This document shows, piece by piece, positions 49,266 through 58,254 of a stretch of 64,000 nucleotides of DNA; the stretch's first letter is position 1, and each line of letters begins with the position of its first letter. The notes beneath the pieces were generated by a model, which was not told the origin of the DNA, searched no databases, and saw only the letters and a list, made by a program, of their open reading frames with translations. The stretch is from Streptomyces puniciscabiei (GTDB lineage Bacteria; Actinomycetota; Actinomycetes; Streptomycetales; Streptomycetaceae). The stretch is from positions 62,001 to 126,000 of the forward strand of contig NZ_VFNX01000007.1 in NCBI RefSeq assembly GCF_006715785.1, read 5' to 3'. Both the position numbers and the translations under genes were made by a program.

Positions 49266-49949
49266 GTGGCACAGCAGGAACGAGCGATCAGGACGAGACA
49301 GGCCATCCTGGTCGCGGCTGCGCAGGTGTTCGCCGAGGTCGGATATCAGGCGGCCACCATCGTCGAGATCCTGCGCCGGGCCGACGTCACCAAAGGAGCC
49401 CTGTACTTCCACTTCCCCTCCAAGGAGGAGCTGGCCCAGGCGGTGCTGGCCAACCAGCTCACCGGCATGCCGCAGACCCCGCCGCGCGAACTGAAGCTCC
49501 AGCAGTGCCTGGACGAGGCATTCCTCCTCGCCCACCTGCTCCAGGAGGGCGATTCGCTGGTGCAGGGCAGCATCCGGCTCACCGTCGAGCAGGGAAGCCC
49601 GCGGGACGGACTGGACCGGCGGGTGCCGATGGCGGGATGGGTCGAGCACAACACCGCCATGCTCGCGCAGGCGAAACAGAACGGCGAACTGCTGCCCCAG
49701 GCGGATGTGGAGGCGGTCGCGCGGATGTTCGTGGGCGCGTTCACCGGGGTGCAGGTGCTGTCCAAGGTCATGACCGGCCACGCCGATCTGATGGACCGGG
49801 TGGCGGACCTGCAGCGGCATCTGATGGCGAGCATCGCGGTCCCGGCGGTGCTCGTGCGGCTTGACATGGCCCCGGACCGGGGGGAACGCGTCCACAAGGA
49901 GATCATGCGACTGCGCCGGGCAGCGGAGCCGGTCGAAGCGGTCGGCTGA
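49266..49949 (+). CDS. Gamma-butyrolactone receptor-like TetR regulator (ArpA/ScbR type)
   Basis: A 227-residue TetR-family repressor. The helix-turn-helix is RTRQAILVAAAQVFAEVGY with TIVEILRRADVTKGALYFHFPSKEELA, the wording typical of the ArpA/ScbR group. The ligand-binding part includes QGSIRLTVEQ and GWVEHNTAMLAQAK. GTG 49266 follows GGCGGAGGTGGCC. Such receptors release DNA when a butyrolactone binds, often switching on a nearby SARP gene, here the one at 11442. No AfsA-type synthase is found in the window, so it may respond to a host signal, or be a pseudo-receptor. Confidence 0.88.
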   Translation: MAQQERAIRTRQAILVAAAQVFAEVGYQAATIVEILRRADVTKGALYFHFPSKEELAQAVLANQLTGMPQTPPRELKLQQCLDEAFLLAHLLQEGDSLVQGSIRLTVEQGSPRDGLDRRVPMAGWVEHNTAMLAQAKQNGELLPQADVEAVARMFVGAFTGVQVLSKVMTGHADLMDRVADLQRHLMASIAVPAVLVRLDMAPDRGERVHKEIMRLRRAAEPVEAVG

Positions 49950-50259
49950 CCGGTGAGGGCGCCGGGGCCCGGAGCGCAGCCGTGAACACCACCGCCTGCC
50001 CGCGGCACCGTACACGTGGCGGCGAAGCGGCAGCAGCCCGGCGGCGACCTGACGTCATCACCGGTGATCGCCGGTGGCCGGCACACGACGGCCACCCTCA
50101 TCACCAACGCGCCGGCGCTGCCGTGCGGGAGCGGAACGCCGGTGGGCCGCCGGCGCACTCGGCTGTCCGAGAGCCTGCGCCTGCCGGAGCCGCGTGACGT
50201 GTCGGCCGTACCTGTCCGGCCGGCGCACCCGTCCGGACACCCCTGCGCGCGTCCGCCGC
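49950..50259. other. Intergenic, convergent genes
   Basis: 310 bases between the TetR stop and the stop of the DUF6009 gene. ATCACCGGTGAT at 50057-50068 is a perfect 12-bp palindrome next to GACGTC (50051-50056). No gene or clear terminator is seen. This point marks the switch from cluster/accessory DNA to plasmid backbone. Confidence 0.4.
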
Positions 50260-50661
50260 CTACAGCGAAAGCCTGAATCCCCGCTGCCGCGGCTGCGACA
50301 GGCCCGCCGCCCCCTCGGACCGCTCCGTCTTGCGTCCTTTGGCGCGCGGCGCCAGCGTGCGCGGATCGACGGCCTCCGCCGGTGCCCCGATGGCGTACAG
50401 ACCGTCAGGGGCGGTGTCCCGGTCGTGCGGCAGCAGCCAGAAGACCCGCCGCCGGAACGTGCCCGAGGACCGGGACGGCTTGGCCTCCGGCCCCAGGATC
50501 GCGTAGCCGATCATGCGCCCGTCACGATGGTAGGCGGGCCTGCCGCGACGGGTCGGCAGCCGGTCCAGGCTCTGACGGACGTAATCCAGCCCGCTGATGT
50601 CCTCGAGCCAGACGAAGTCGACCTCGTGGACGATCTCGTCCTCGGCGATGAGGGCGCTCAT
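50260..50661 (-). CDS. DUF6009-like protein of Streptomyces plasmids
   Basis: A 133-residue protein. The pattern EVDFVWLEDISGLDYVRQSLD, RRGRPAYHRDGRMIGYAILG, SSGTFRRRVFWLLPHDRD and DGLYAIGAPAEAVDPRTL matches, from memory, DUF6009 proteins found beside replication genes of actinomycete plasmids. Its ATG overlaps the helicase stop, making it the third gene of the primase-helicase operon. Function unknown. Confidence 0.7.
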   Translation of the reverse strand: MSALIAEDEIVHEVDFVWLEDISGLDYVRQSLDRLPTRRGRPAYHRDGRMIGYAILGPEAKPSRSSGTFRRRVFWLLPHDRDTAPDGLYAIGAPAEAVDPRTLAPRAKGRKTERSEGAAGLSQPRQRGFRLSL

Positions 50662-52265
50662 ACTGTCTCCTCGTCGGCAAGCAGTCCGATGCCTGGGTAG
50701 TACTTCCGCTGGTTGGACAGGAACATTTCCTTGGGCGACGCCAGTCCCACCAGCTCGCGGACCCTTGCCGCGAAGGCCCGGGACGACAGGGCCGGGACCC
50801 CTTCATCCTGACACCACGCCTTGTAGACGGCGTACAGCCGTGCCTGCTCCGTGCGCAGCGCCGGGGCCAGTTGGCAGGACTCCCCGAGGAAGCGCCCGGT
50901 GTGGTCCTCGGTTTCCGCGTAGGCCGTGGTGGCGATGCGTACGCGCTCCGGTCCCACGAGGTCCTTCTGTCCGCCCAGATAGCGACGGGCGCCCAGGACA
51001 AGCCAGTTGAGGATCCCCGGCCCCTCCTCCGTCACGAGGACGTCCGCCAGGTTGTCGACCTTCCGGTGGTCCGGCACGACCCGCTCGAACGGGATCAGCC
51101 GCATCCGCCGCCAGAACGCGAAGCCGCCCGTCCCCACCTCGGGCCGGTGGTTGCCCAGCAGCCACAGCTTGTGGGTCGGCTGGAAGCTGAAGAAGTCCTG
51201 CCGCATCCGCCTGGCCTTGATGCGGTCGCCGCCGGTCAGCAGCTTCACCCGGGCCTCGTCGAACCGGTCCCCCGGCTTGACCTCGCTGCACACGATGACC
51301 CGGCGCCCGTGCAGCTCGGCCAGGTCGGTGGGGTGGCCCTCGTAGGGGCGGGCCATGAGGAACCCGGGCGGCGCCGCGTCCGCGTAGTCGCCGACGAGCT
51401 TCATCACCACGTCCAGCAGCACCGACTTGCCGTTCTTGCCGGAGCCGAACAGGAAGGGCATCACCTGGGCGCCGACGTCGCCGGTGATGGAGTAGCCGAG
51501 GAGCAGCTGCAGGAAGCCGATCATCTCCGCGCCCTCGGTCCCCTCACCGAAGGTGTCGGTGAGGAACCGGTCCCAGCGCGGCGTCGCCATCGGTTCGGGG
51601 GTCGCGGTGGTGGAGCGGGAGTGGAAGTCCTTGTTCGGGTCCGGCACGCGCTGGAGCCCGGTCCGCAGGTCGACGATGCCGCCGGGCGTGCACAGGGCGT
51701 ACGGATCGGCGTCCAGCAGCGCCGCGTTGAGCACCATGCCGGGTGCGGACCTGGCCTGGGTGAGCATCGCGTTCATCCCGCTGGTGCTCAGCGCCCGTCT
51801 GCGGTGCTGCTGCAGCGCGGTCGTGCTGTGCACGCCCCGCGGGTCGGTGGTGGCGAGGGACTCCGCCAGGTCGCCGGCGGCCCACAGCACGGTGTCGTCC
51901 TCGTCGATCTGCCAGCGGGTGCTGTCCCACCGGAACCAGCCGAGCCCCGGCACGTGCCGGTAGTCGTTGGCGTAGAGGCTGACGAACAGCTTGGCGTTGC
52001 CGCGGTCGCTGAGGGTGTCGGGCAGCAGCCCGTCGGCGGTGGCCTCGCCGGCCGTGGCCTGGCCGACGGGCCGGGGGCCGCCCTGCACCTCCGTACGGGC
52101 CCGGGGACCGGGCTCGCCGTTCGTACGGGCCTGAGCAACGGTCTGCCCGTTCATACGGGCCCGGGGGACGCCCTGCGCCTCCGTACGCGCCTGCGGGACG
52201 GTCCGGGCCAGGATCTGCGCGGCGACCGAGCCGGCGTCGAAGAGGGCGTTGTCGTGGCCCGTCAC
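50658..52265 (-). CDS. Phage/plasmid DNA primase-helicase (P4/D5-type, SF3)
   Basis: A 535-residue replicative helicase. The D5-N-like region (residues about 80 to 230) is followed by the SF3 ATPase: Walker A FLFGSGKNGKSVLLDVV, Walker B region RRVIVCSEVKPGD and sensor FQPTHKLWLLGNHRPE, then the C-terminal DNA-binding part. The N-terminal 65 residues are unusual: four 10-residue repeats starting ARTE/ARMN/ARTN/ARTE. It is coupled to the primase-polymerase upstream (ATGA overlap) and to DUF6009 downstream. It probably unwinds the plasmid at the repeat region at 53385-53943. Confidence 0.9.
   Translation of the reverse strand: MTGHDNALFDAGSVAAQILARTVPQARTEAQGVPRARMNGQTVAQARTNGEPGPRARTEVQGGPRPVGQATAGEATADGLLPDTLSDRGNAKLFVSLYANDYRHVPGLGWFRWDSTRWQIDEDDTVLWAAGDLAESLATTDPRGVHSTTALQQHRRRALSTSGMNAMLTQARSAPGMVLNAALLDADPYALCTPGGIVDLRTGLQRVPDPNKDFHSRSTTATPEPMATPRWDRFLTDTFGEGTEGAEMIGFLQLLLGYSITGDVGAQVMPFLFGSGKNGKSVLLDVVMKLVGDYADAAPPGFLMARPYEGHPTDLAELHGRRVIVCSEVKPGDRFDEARVKLLTGGDRIKARRMRQDFFSFQPTHKLWLLGNHRPEVGTGGFAFWRRMRLIPFERVVPDHRKVDNLADVLVTEEGPGILNWLVLGARRYLGGQKDLVGPERVRIATTAYAETEDHTGRFLGESCQLAPALRTEQARLYAVYKAWCQDEGVPALSSRAFAARVRELVGLASPKEMFLSNQRKYYPGIGLLADEETV
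52071..52190 (-). repeat. Four 30-bp repeats encoding decapeptides in the helicase N-terminus
   Basis: Residues 26-65 are four units, ARTEAQGVPR, ARMNGQTVAQ, ARTNGEPGPR and ARTEVQGGPR. GTACGGGCC-type DNA is shared. The stretch is likely disordered. Confidence 0.75.
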
Positions 52266-53374
52266 CGGCGGCCTCCCGGGGCCAGCGGACGGGTACGGCC
52301 CGCGCTCAGTCCGCCGCGGATGACGGCGCCGTAGCGCCGCTCCTGGCCGGGGCGCGCCTGCGCGGCCGCCTCCTGCAGGATGCGCTCGGCGTGTTCGGTG
52401 TCCAGCAGGCCCGCGGCGACGAGCCCGCCGGCGGTGTACGCGGCCCGGTTGAGCTTCTCGGTGAATCCCGCTCCCTCCGGGACGGCACCGCAGGCGGCCA
52501 CCTCGGTCAGCAGCGGGGCCAGCACCCGGCCGGCTGCTCCGCGGCCGCCCGATGCGGCCAGGACGGCCTGCCGGGCGCGGGGCGGCACCGGCCGGGGCGC
52601 GGGCAGGTGTGCGGGCGGCAGATGGCCGGTGCGCTGCAGTTCCCGCGCGAGCCAGCCCGGCAGCGGGGCGGGCTCCCGTGCCGTGCCCACGGCCTCGTAC
52701 CTACCGGCCGTGGTCACGGTGCCCGGGGCGACGATGTACCCGCCGTGCGCCCGTACGTCGACCTGCCAGGCCAGCGCCCGGCCGCCGCCCGAGCCGGCGG
52801 AACACTGCCAGCGGTGCCCGTCCAAGGCCCGGTACCACACGTGCAGGCCGCCGGAGGGCGTGCGCACCCGCAGGGTCGTCTCGTCGTCCGCGGGAGAGGT
52901 CTCACCGCGCAGCGCGGCCAGCACTCCGATCGTGTGGAAACCGTTGGCGAGCCCGGTCAGGTCGACGGTGTCGGCGATGTCGATGCCGGGCAGCAGGCGG
53001 TCGCGTCCGGGCAGCTGCCGGGCGTGCGCATCGATGTCGACGACGACCAGCCCGGCGGGGCCGCAAGCGATCCCGACCCCGAACTCCGGATGGGACTCCC
53101 ACCACTGCCGGATCCGGACGAAGTCGAGCGTGGCGGCCCGGAATCCATGGCACCAGCGCCCGGCGGCAGGACAACTGCAGCCCCGGTACGTGTGCCCGGG
53201 CTCACGGCAGACCGCGCAGTTGCCTGCGGGCGTCTTGCGTCCTGGGGCCAGCGGATGGACCGGCCAGCCACGGCCGGCGCACCATCGGGCGATGGCCAAG
53301 GACTGCGAGGCGCCCGCTCGGGCAGCAGCGGGACCCCGTGAGTCGCTGCACAAAACCCGCAGCTCATCGGTCAT
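52262..53374 (-). CDS. Bifunctional primase-polymerase (Prim-Pol, AEP family)
   Basis: A 370-residue protein. The primase-polymerase fold has a zinc-binding insert (CAVC, then CSC), the catalytic Asp pair in LVVVDIDAHARQLPG, the SGGLHVWY strand and WQVDVRAHGGYIVAPG. The domain lies at about residues 25 to 240, with a helical C-terminal part thereafter. It lays primers and possibly copies DNA during plasmid replication with the helicase. ATG 53374 faces the repeat-rich region, which probably contains its promoter and the origin. GGGGGAATAC precedes the start. Confidence 0.9.
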   Translation of the reverse strand: MTDELRVLCSDSRGPAAARAGASQSLAIARWCAGRGWPVHPLAPGRKTPAGNCAVCREPGHTYRGCSCPAAGRWCHGFRAATLDFVRIRQWWESHPEFGVGIACGPAGLVVVDIDAHARQLPGRDRLLPGIDIADTVDLTGLANGFHTIGVLAALRGETSPADDETTLRVRTPSGGLHVWYRALDGHRWQCSAGSGGGRALAWQVDVRAHGGYIVAPGTVTTAGRYEAVGTAREPAPLPGWLARELQRTGHLPPAHLPAPRPVPPRARQAVLAASGGRGAAGRVLAPLLTEVAACGAVPEGAGFTEKLNRAAYTAGGLVAAGLLDTEHAERILQEAAAQARPGQERRYGAVIRGGLSAGRTRPLAPGGRR

Positions 53375-53384
53375 GTATTCCCCC

Positions 53385-53943
53385 GTCAGCGACCGAAGCG
53401 ACTCAAGGATAGGAACACACTAGCGAAGCGCTGACAAAGGTTGGGCCAAGTGAGCAAGAAGGGTCCGTATCCCGGGGGGCTGCAGCGATCCAAGAAGGGC
53501 CCGCAGGGGGCGAAAGCGATTGGGTCGCTGCTTCGGTCGCTGCTTCGGTCGCTGACGAAGACCCAGTTCAAAGCCCAACTACCTGCCGGGCAGCGACTGT
53601 AGCGACTCAAGTCCGCCACATATGACGTCTACACGCAGACGTACGCGCATACGCACACACGCGCATGCCTCCATATACCCCGACCGTGCGTCGCTTCAGT
53701 CGCTGCCCGCCTCCAACAGGCCGCTGACCTCGTCTTTCACCCAGCCCCGAGCAGCGACCCAACAGCTGCCGAGCCCTCGTCCGGTCGCTGCCCCTCGGTC
53801 GCTGCTCCCCGGCCGCCGTCGCTCGGGCCGCTGCCCTCGAAGCGATCCGAGCGACTCAAGCGGCTCCGGACGAACCTGGACGACTGCTTCCGCACCGGGC
53901 CGTTCACCCGCCACCAGCGACCGAAGCGACGCAAGCGACCGAG
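53385..53943. repeat. Iteron-like repeat region, candidate replication origin
   Basis: A non-coding stretch between the divergent primase-polymerase and tap genes holds many copies of AGCGAC or its complement GTCGCT. The fullest unit, AGCGACCGAAGCGACTCAA, is at 53388-53406. Related copies lie at 53591-53611, 53838-53860 and 53914-53943. GGTCGCTGCTTC is directly repeated at 53523-53534 and 53535-53546, with a third half at 53547. Inverted copies lie at 53688-53705 and 53782-53806. Density and position next to replication genes argue for protein-binding iterons. Confidence 0.7.
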
Positions 53944-54111
53944 CTGCCGGACCCGTATACGGCGCCGCACGCCCCGCCGTCGGGATCGGCCTCTGCCGGG
54001 TCGTCAGGCCCTGACCCCTCGGTTGTACGGACACCCATGTGCGATCGGCGAGCGATTCACGGCGTGATCCGGAGAGTGATCGGGATAGGGTGGGTGCGGG
54101 AGGTGAGCTCC

Positions 54112-56349
54112 GTGCCCACTCAGGACGAGCTGTTCAGCGCGGTCGACGCGCTGCTGGAGGAAGTCGCCCAGAACGACCTGCCCTCGCCCGCCGAGCGCAG
54201 GCGCCTGCGGGAGGCCGCAGGGCTGAGCCAGGCCCAGGTCGCGGCCGCACTGGCGACCCGCCGGGAGACGGTCGCGAGCTGGGAGTCGGGCAGGAACGAG
54301 CCCCGGCCGCCCCAACGGGCCGCCTACGCCCGCTTCCTGGAGAAGCTGGCCGAACGGTTCCCCGCCCCGCCCCCGCCGTCCCAGGAGCCTCAGGACCCCT
54401 CCCCCGCTCCCCCGGCGCCCGCCCTCCCCGAGCCCGGGGAACGCCGGCCGGCCGAAGTCCCCCTCCCCCCGCAGCAGGACACACGGACACGGACGGCCGC
54501 CACGCCCGGCCCCGCCCCGCGGACCGGGGCGAGCCCCACCACCAGGACCCGGCCCACGTCCGCACCGAGGAAGCCACCCCGGACACCGGCAGCCGCACAG
54601 AGCACGGCCGAGACGCCCGCTCCCCGCTTCGAGAACGGCCCCCTCGCCGTCATCGGCCTCGACGGCGACGAGGTGGTGGCCTACTGCGTGGGCGGCCTCG
54701 TCCTGGACGTCCCCGCCAGGAGCATCCCGGCCCTGGTGGACTGGACGCTGACCGAGGCCGGGCTCGGCCAGCCCCGGCTGCACCGGTACGGCCGTGACGC
54801 CGATCCCGTCCTGGTCCTCACCCCCGCCGCCATGGAGCGTTACGGCCTGCCCGAAACCCTGTCTCCTGAGGAACGGCGTGCCGGACGGCTGCAGGACGGT
54901 CACAAGGTCGTCAGGCAGGTCAAGAAGGCAGGCCTGCAGCTGACCCAGCTCGGCTTCGGACCGTGGGCGCGCCTGTACCGCGACCCGGAGGGCGCCCGCC
55001 GCCGCTGCGTCCAGCTGTGCATCCCGTCCTGGGGCGCGCTGCCGGTGGAGGAATGGGACGACAGGAACGCCCCCCGTCTTCCGGGCATGCCGGCCGCCGA
55101 CCTCGCACGGTTCCTCGGCACCTACGCGGAGCGGGTGATGACCCCGCGCGGCACCACGGCGGTCACCGGTCTGGAACTGATGACGGCCCTGCGCCCGCCG
55201 ACCCGCGCGGAGAAGGACCCGGACACCGGAGAGTTCCGGCAGGCCTTCAACGCCGACGCCCTCACCGAGGTGTACGACGCGGTCGAGTGCGAGGTCCCGG
55301 ACGAGCACCCGCTGCTCAAGGGCAGGTTCGCCCGCCACCACCAGCGCACCCCTGCCGAGATGCTGCTGGAGGAACCGTACGACTGGTGCCGGGAGCTCAC
55401 CGACGACGAGTGCATGCAGCCGTACCTGGTCGCCATCGACGTCAACATGGCGTTCGCGGCGGCCGCCAACGGCCTGACCGTCGGGCTGAACGGACCGGCC
55501 CACCTCACCGGCAACCCGCCCTTCGACCCCGCACTGCCCGGCTCATGGCTGGTGGACCTCTCCCACGTCGACCTCTCCCGGGTGGAGGTGGGCGGCCGCA
55601 CCCTGGACGCCGAGCGGCTGCCGTCGCCGTTCACGCCGAGCGGCGACCGGCCCGAGGGCCCGGCCTGGTACGCCACGCCGACCGTTGCGTACGCGGTGGA
55701 GCTCGGCTTCGATGTCGCGCCGATCGAGGCCTACGTCCGCACCCGCACCGGCCGTTACCTCGACCCCTGGTACAAACGGCTGCGCGACGCGTACATCGCC
55801 ACCATGGCCGACCTCGGGGTGAGCACCGCGATGGACGGTGAGGAGTTCCTGCACGCCATGGCCCGTTCCCGGCACGCCGATCCGACGCTGGCCCTGGTGC
55901 TCAAGGCCATCAAGGCGACGGCCAAGGGCGGCATCGGCAAACTGCGCCAGCGCAACCGGGGCCAGGTGCCGTACTACGAACCGTGGCCGGCGCTCTCCCG
56001 GCCGACCTGGCGCCCCGACATCCGCGCGGCCGTCCTGTCCACGGTCCGGGTCAGCATGCACCGCAAGATCATGAAGACGGCCGCCGCCACCGATCTGTAT
56101 CCCGTGGCCATCGGCACCGACGCCCTCGTCTACCCCTCCCCCGGTCCCGGCCCGCTGGACTTCCTGCCGTACACCCCCGAGGGCAAGCCCGTGCCGGGCA
56201 CGTTCCGGCTGGGCGTGAGCCCCGGCATGATCAAGCACCAGGGCACCCGGACCGTGCTGTGGGCGGAGGAACAGTTCGAGCAGCACGGCGGTGTGTTCAA
56301 CATCGCCAACCACATCAAGAACGACGGCATCGCCGCCGAAGGGGAGTAG
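54112..56349 (+). CDS. tap: Telomere-associated protein Tap
   Basis: A 745-residue protein that binds the single-stranded telomere overhang of linear Streptomyces replicons and recruits the terminal protein. The start VPTQDELFSAVDALLEEVA and the helix-turn-helix RRLREAAGLSQAQVAAALATRRETVASWESGR match Tap. A Pro-rich linker (residues about 85 to 175) leads to the large conserved C-terminal part (LTQLGFGPWARLYRDPEGARR, LVAIDVNMAFAAAANGL, IKATAKGGIGKLRQRNRG). GTG 54112 is chosen because GGGAGG lies 8 bases upstream; starts at 54103 and 54037 are also in frame. tpg follows after 6 bases. Its presence implies a linear molecule. Confidence 0.93.
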   Translation: MPTQDELFSAVDALLEEVAQNDLPSPAERRRLREAAGLSQAQVAAALATRRETVASWESGRNEPRPPQRAAYARFLEKLAERFPAPPPPSQEPQDPSPAPPAPALPEPGERRPAEVPLPPQQDTRTRTAATPGPAPRTGASPTTRTRPTSAPRKPPRTPAAAQSTAETPAPRFENGPLAVIGLDGDEVVAYCVGGLVLDVPARSIPALVDWTLTEAGLGQPRLHRYGRDADPVLVLTPAAMERYGLPETLSPEERRAGRLQDGHKVVRQVKKAGLQLTQLGFGPWARLYRDPEGARRRCVQLCIPSWGALPVEEWDDRNAPRLPGMPAADLARFLGTYAERVMTPRGTTAVTGLELMTALRPPTRAEKDPDTGEFRQAFNADALTEVYDAVECEVPDEHPLLKGRFARHHQRTPAEMLLEEPYDWCRELTDDECMQPYLVAIDVNMAFAAAANGLTVGLNGPAHLTGNPPFDPALPGSWLVDLSHVDLSRVEVGGRTLDAERLPSPFTPSGDRPEGPAWYATPTVAYAVELGFDVAPIEAYVRTRTGRYLDPWYKRLRDAYIATMADLGVSTAMDGEEFLHAMARSRHADPTLALVLKAIKATAKGGIGKLRQRNRGQVPYYEPWPALSRPTWRPDIRAAVLSTVRVSMHRKIMKTAAATDLYPVAIGTDALVYPSPGPGPLDFLPYTPEGKPVPGTFRLGVSPGMIKHQGTRTVLWAEEQFEQHGGVFNIANHIKNDGIAAEGE

Positions 56350-56355
56350 CCCGCC

Positions 56356-56910
56356 ATGGACTCGGTAGGGGACAGCCTGGACCGCGCGCTGGAGCAGGCG
56401 TTCACCCGCCCCCTCCCCAAGAGCGCCCCGGCCCGGATGCGGTTCCTCGTCAAGCAGCTCAAGGGCACCAGGCCGGTCGCCGAACTGCTGGGCATCTCCC
56501 AGCGCACCGTGGAACGGTATGTGACCGGCCAGTTGAAGCACCCCCGCCGGGAGCTCGCCGCCCGACTGGAGCGCGAGGTACGCAGCCGCTGGCAGCCGCA
56601 GGTCCGGGCGAGGGCGAAGCAGAAGGCCGTCACCACCGACGGCCTGGTCTTCGCCACCCGGGGCAGGTTCGGCTTCACCGCCGCCCCGGGCACCACCGAC
56701 GACGCCCGCATCCGCGACATCACCCAAGCCCTGCCGCCCCGCTGGGCCGAGCGGCTCTTCGCGGCCCGGGACGCGGGAGCCACCGAGGACCAGCTGCTGC
56801 GGATCGCGGCGGAGGGGCTGGGGGAGATGTACTTCCGGGCGGACAACACCCGCGCCCAGGGCCTGGACGTGGAGTTCACCGACGTCGAGCAGATCGACAT
56901 CTCCCTGTAG
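56356..56910 (+). CDS. tpg: Terminal protein Tpg
   Basis: A 184-residue protein, the standard Tpg length. It is covalently linked to 5' ends of linear Streptomyces DNA and primes end patching. Visible are ALEQAFTRPLPKSAPARMRFL, the helix-turn-helix GTRPVAELLGISQRTVERYVTG, KHPRRELAARLEREVRSRWQP and RGRFGFTAAPGTTDDARIRDIT, all typical. The acceptor residue for DNA cannot be named with certainty. The gene directly follows tap (6 bases) and is co-transcribed. Two copies of the par palindrome lie just after its stop. Confidence 0.94.
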   Translation: MDSVGDSLDRALEQAFTRPLPKSAPARMRFLVKQLKGTRPVAELLGISQRTVERYVTGQLKHPRRELAARLEREVRSRWQPQVRARAKQKAVTTDGLVFATRGRFGFTAAPGTTDDARIRDITQALPPRWAERLFAARDAGATEDQLLRIAAEGLGEMYFRADNTRAQGLDVEFTDVEQIDISL

Positions 56911-56941
56911 AGCCGGTGCCGCCTCGGCGGCGGGCCCGGAG

Positions 56942-56958
56942 CTATTACGCCGTAACAG
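56942..56958. promoter_or_regulatory. Par palindrome copy 1 (one mismatch), candidate parS
   Basis: CTATTACGCCGTAACAG: the 17-bp palindrome with one base changed in the right arm. It lies between tpg and the parB stop. Confidence 0.65.
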
Positions 56959-56967
56959 CGGGTCGGC

Positions 56968-56984
56968 CTATTACGGCGTAATAG
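56968..56984. promoter_or_regulatory. Par palindrome copy 2, candidate parS
   Basis: CTATTACGGCGTAATAG, perfect, 26 bases from copy 1 start to start. Confidence 0.75.
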
Positions 56985-57009
56985 TTCCGGGCCCCTGGGT
57001 CCCCGGCGA

Positions 57010-58254
57010 TCAGTCGCCCTGTACGGCGGCCTGCTCGGCGAAGGACCGCGCCAGCTCCGCGAGCCGGGCGGGATCCCGCTCGGCCCCCTTCTTGCACAGG
57101 AACCGGAGCAGGTCGAAGAAGGTGTCGTCGCCGTCGATGTTCCGGTCCAGCAGCATGGCGAGGGGACCGGGCTCGTCGTACGGCACCCGGCGTGAGGGGG
57201 AGCCGATCGAGGCATCCGCCTGCGAACCGATGACGGACGTCTCGGTCCGCGGCTCCGGTACGGGCTGCGGCCCCTCCGCCTCACCGGCGGCCGGCGCCGT
57301 CGAGACACCCGGGGCGGACGCGCCCGGCTCGGCGCCCCCTATTACGCCGTAATAGCCGTCGGACACCCCGGCCCGCCGCTCCGGCCCGGCACCCCCGTTC
57401 CGTTCCACCTGACCGGTCACCGCGGGCGCGCCCGGCTCGCCGTCTCCTATTACGGCGTAATAGCCCTCCGGCTCCCCCGGCTGCCGCGGGGCGGTGAACC
57501 TCGGGGCCTCGCTCTCCTCCGCCTTCTTCCGGCCGCGCCGGTCCTCCTCCTTCCGGGCCCGCTCCGCCTTGAGGTCCTGGAGTGCCGCCTCCTGCTCCGC
57601 GGCCGGCTTGTTGGCCACGGCACGCAGCAGATCGATGGGCTCTTCCCCGATACGGCTCTGCAGTTCGGGGGTCAGATTGAGCAGCGCGAGACGCTGCGAC
57701 ACCCAGCCCTGGGACCGGTGGAGCCGTTTGGACAGCGCGGTCTGGCTGCCGTGGATGGCCAGCAGGCGCCGCAGGGCCCGGGCCTCGTCGAGTTCCCCGA
57801 GGTCGCTCCGGTGGATGTTGGCGACCAGGGCGGACTCGAGGAGTTCCTCGGAGTTGGTGCCCTGGTCGTCGCTGACCATCACCTTGACGGCGGGCAGGTG
57901 CGCCTCGCGGGCAGCGGCGAGACGGCTGCTGCCGTCGATGACCACATGCGTGGTGTCGGGCTCGAGGTCGGCCTCACGCTCGGGGTTGGCCTTGACGTAG
58001 GCGTCGCGGTTCATCACCGTGATCGCCTGCTTCTGGCCGTGCGTCTTCAGGCTTCCCGCGAGATCGGTGAGGTCACCGAGACTGGAGCGGGGGTTGTCAG
58101 GGTTGAGGCTGATGCGATGCGGCGGAAGCTCGGTGGGCGGGGCGACCCCCTCGGTGGGCACCCCGGTGGCGGCGGCCACGGCCTGGCGGCGCGCACTCAC
58201 GGACCGCACTCCCCCGCCGAACCGGCCGGCCCCCAGCTGATCGGCCTTGCTCAT
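57010..58254 (-). CDS. parB: ParB-family partition protein
   Basis: A 414-residue centromere-binding protein. The ParB N-terminal region has PHRISLNPDNPRSSLGDL, SLKTHGQKQAITVMNRD and VIDGSSRLAAAREAHLPAV. The helix-turn-helix is ELDEARALRRLLAIHGSQTALS with LHRSQGWVSQRLALLNL. The C-terminal 150 residues are low in complexity and contain two unusual GYYAVIG/GYYGVIG islands, which are the translation of two par palindromes lying within the gene. ATG 58254 overlaps the parA stop. ParB presumably binds the palindromes around and inside its own gene, giving partition and perhaps autoregulation. Confidence 0.9.
   Translation of the reverse strand: MSKADQLGAGRFGGGVRSVSARRQAVAAATGVPTEGVAPPTELPPHRISLNPDNPRSSLGDLTDLAGSLKTHGQKQAITVMNRDAYVKANPEREADLEPDTTHVVIDGSSRLAAAREAHLPAVKVMVSDDQGTNSEELLESALVANIHRSDLGELDEARALRRLLAIHGSQTALSKRLHRSQGWVSQRLALLNLTPELQSRIGEEPIDLLRAVANKPAAEQEAALQDLKAERARKEEDRRGRKKAEESEAPRFTAPRQPGEPEGYYAVIGDGEPGAPAVTGQVERNGGAGPERRAGVSDGYYGVIGGAEPGASAPGVSTAPAAGEAEGPQPVPEPRTETSVIGSQADASIGSPSRRVPYDEPGPLAMLLDRNIDGDDTFFDLLRFLCKKGAERDPARLAELARSFAEQAAVQGD
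57339..57355. promoter_or_regulatory. Par palindrome copy 3, inside parB
   Basis: CTATTACGCCGTAATAG, perfect. Read in the parB frame it gives Tyr-Tyr-Gly-Val-Ile. Confidence 0.75.
57447..57463. promoter_or_regulatory. Par palindrome copy 4, inside parB
   Basis: CTATTACGGCGTAATAG, perfect. Read in the parB frame it gives Tyr-Tyr-Ala-Val-Ile. Confidence 0.75.

Noticed and set aside
53385..53943. Repeats considered as a CRISPR array.
   Set aside because: Units are short, irregularly spaced, in both orientations and without uniform spacers; no cas gene is near. An iteron region fits better.
57339..57463. The two palindromes inside parB considered as transcription terminators.
   Set aside because: They are AT-rich, identical in sequence to intergenic copies on both sides of the operon, lack U tracts and would stop transcription within the gene.
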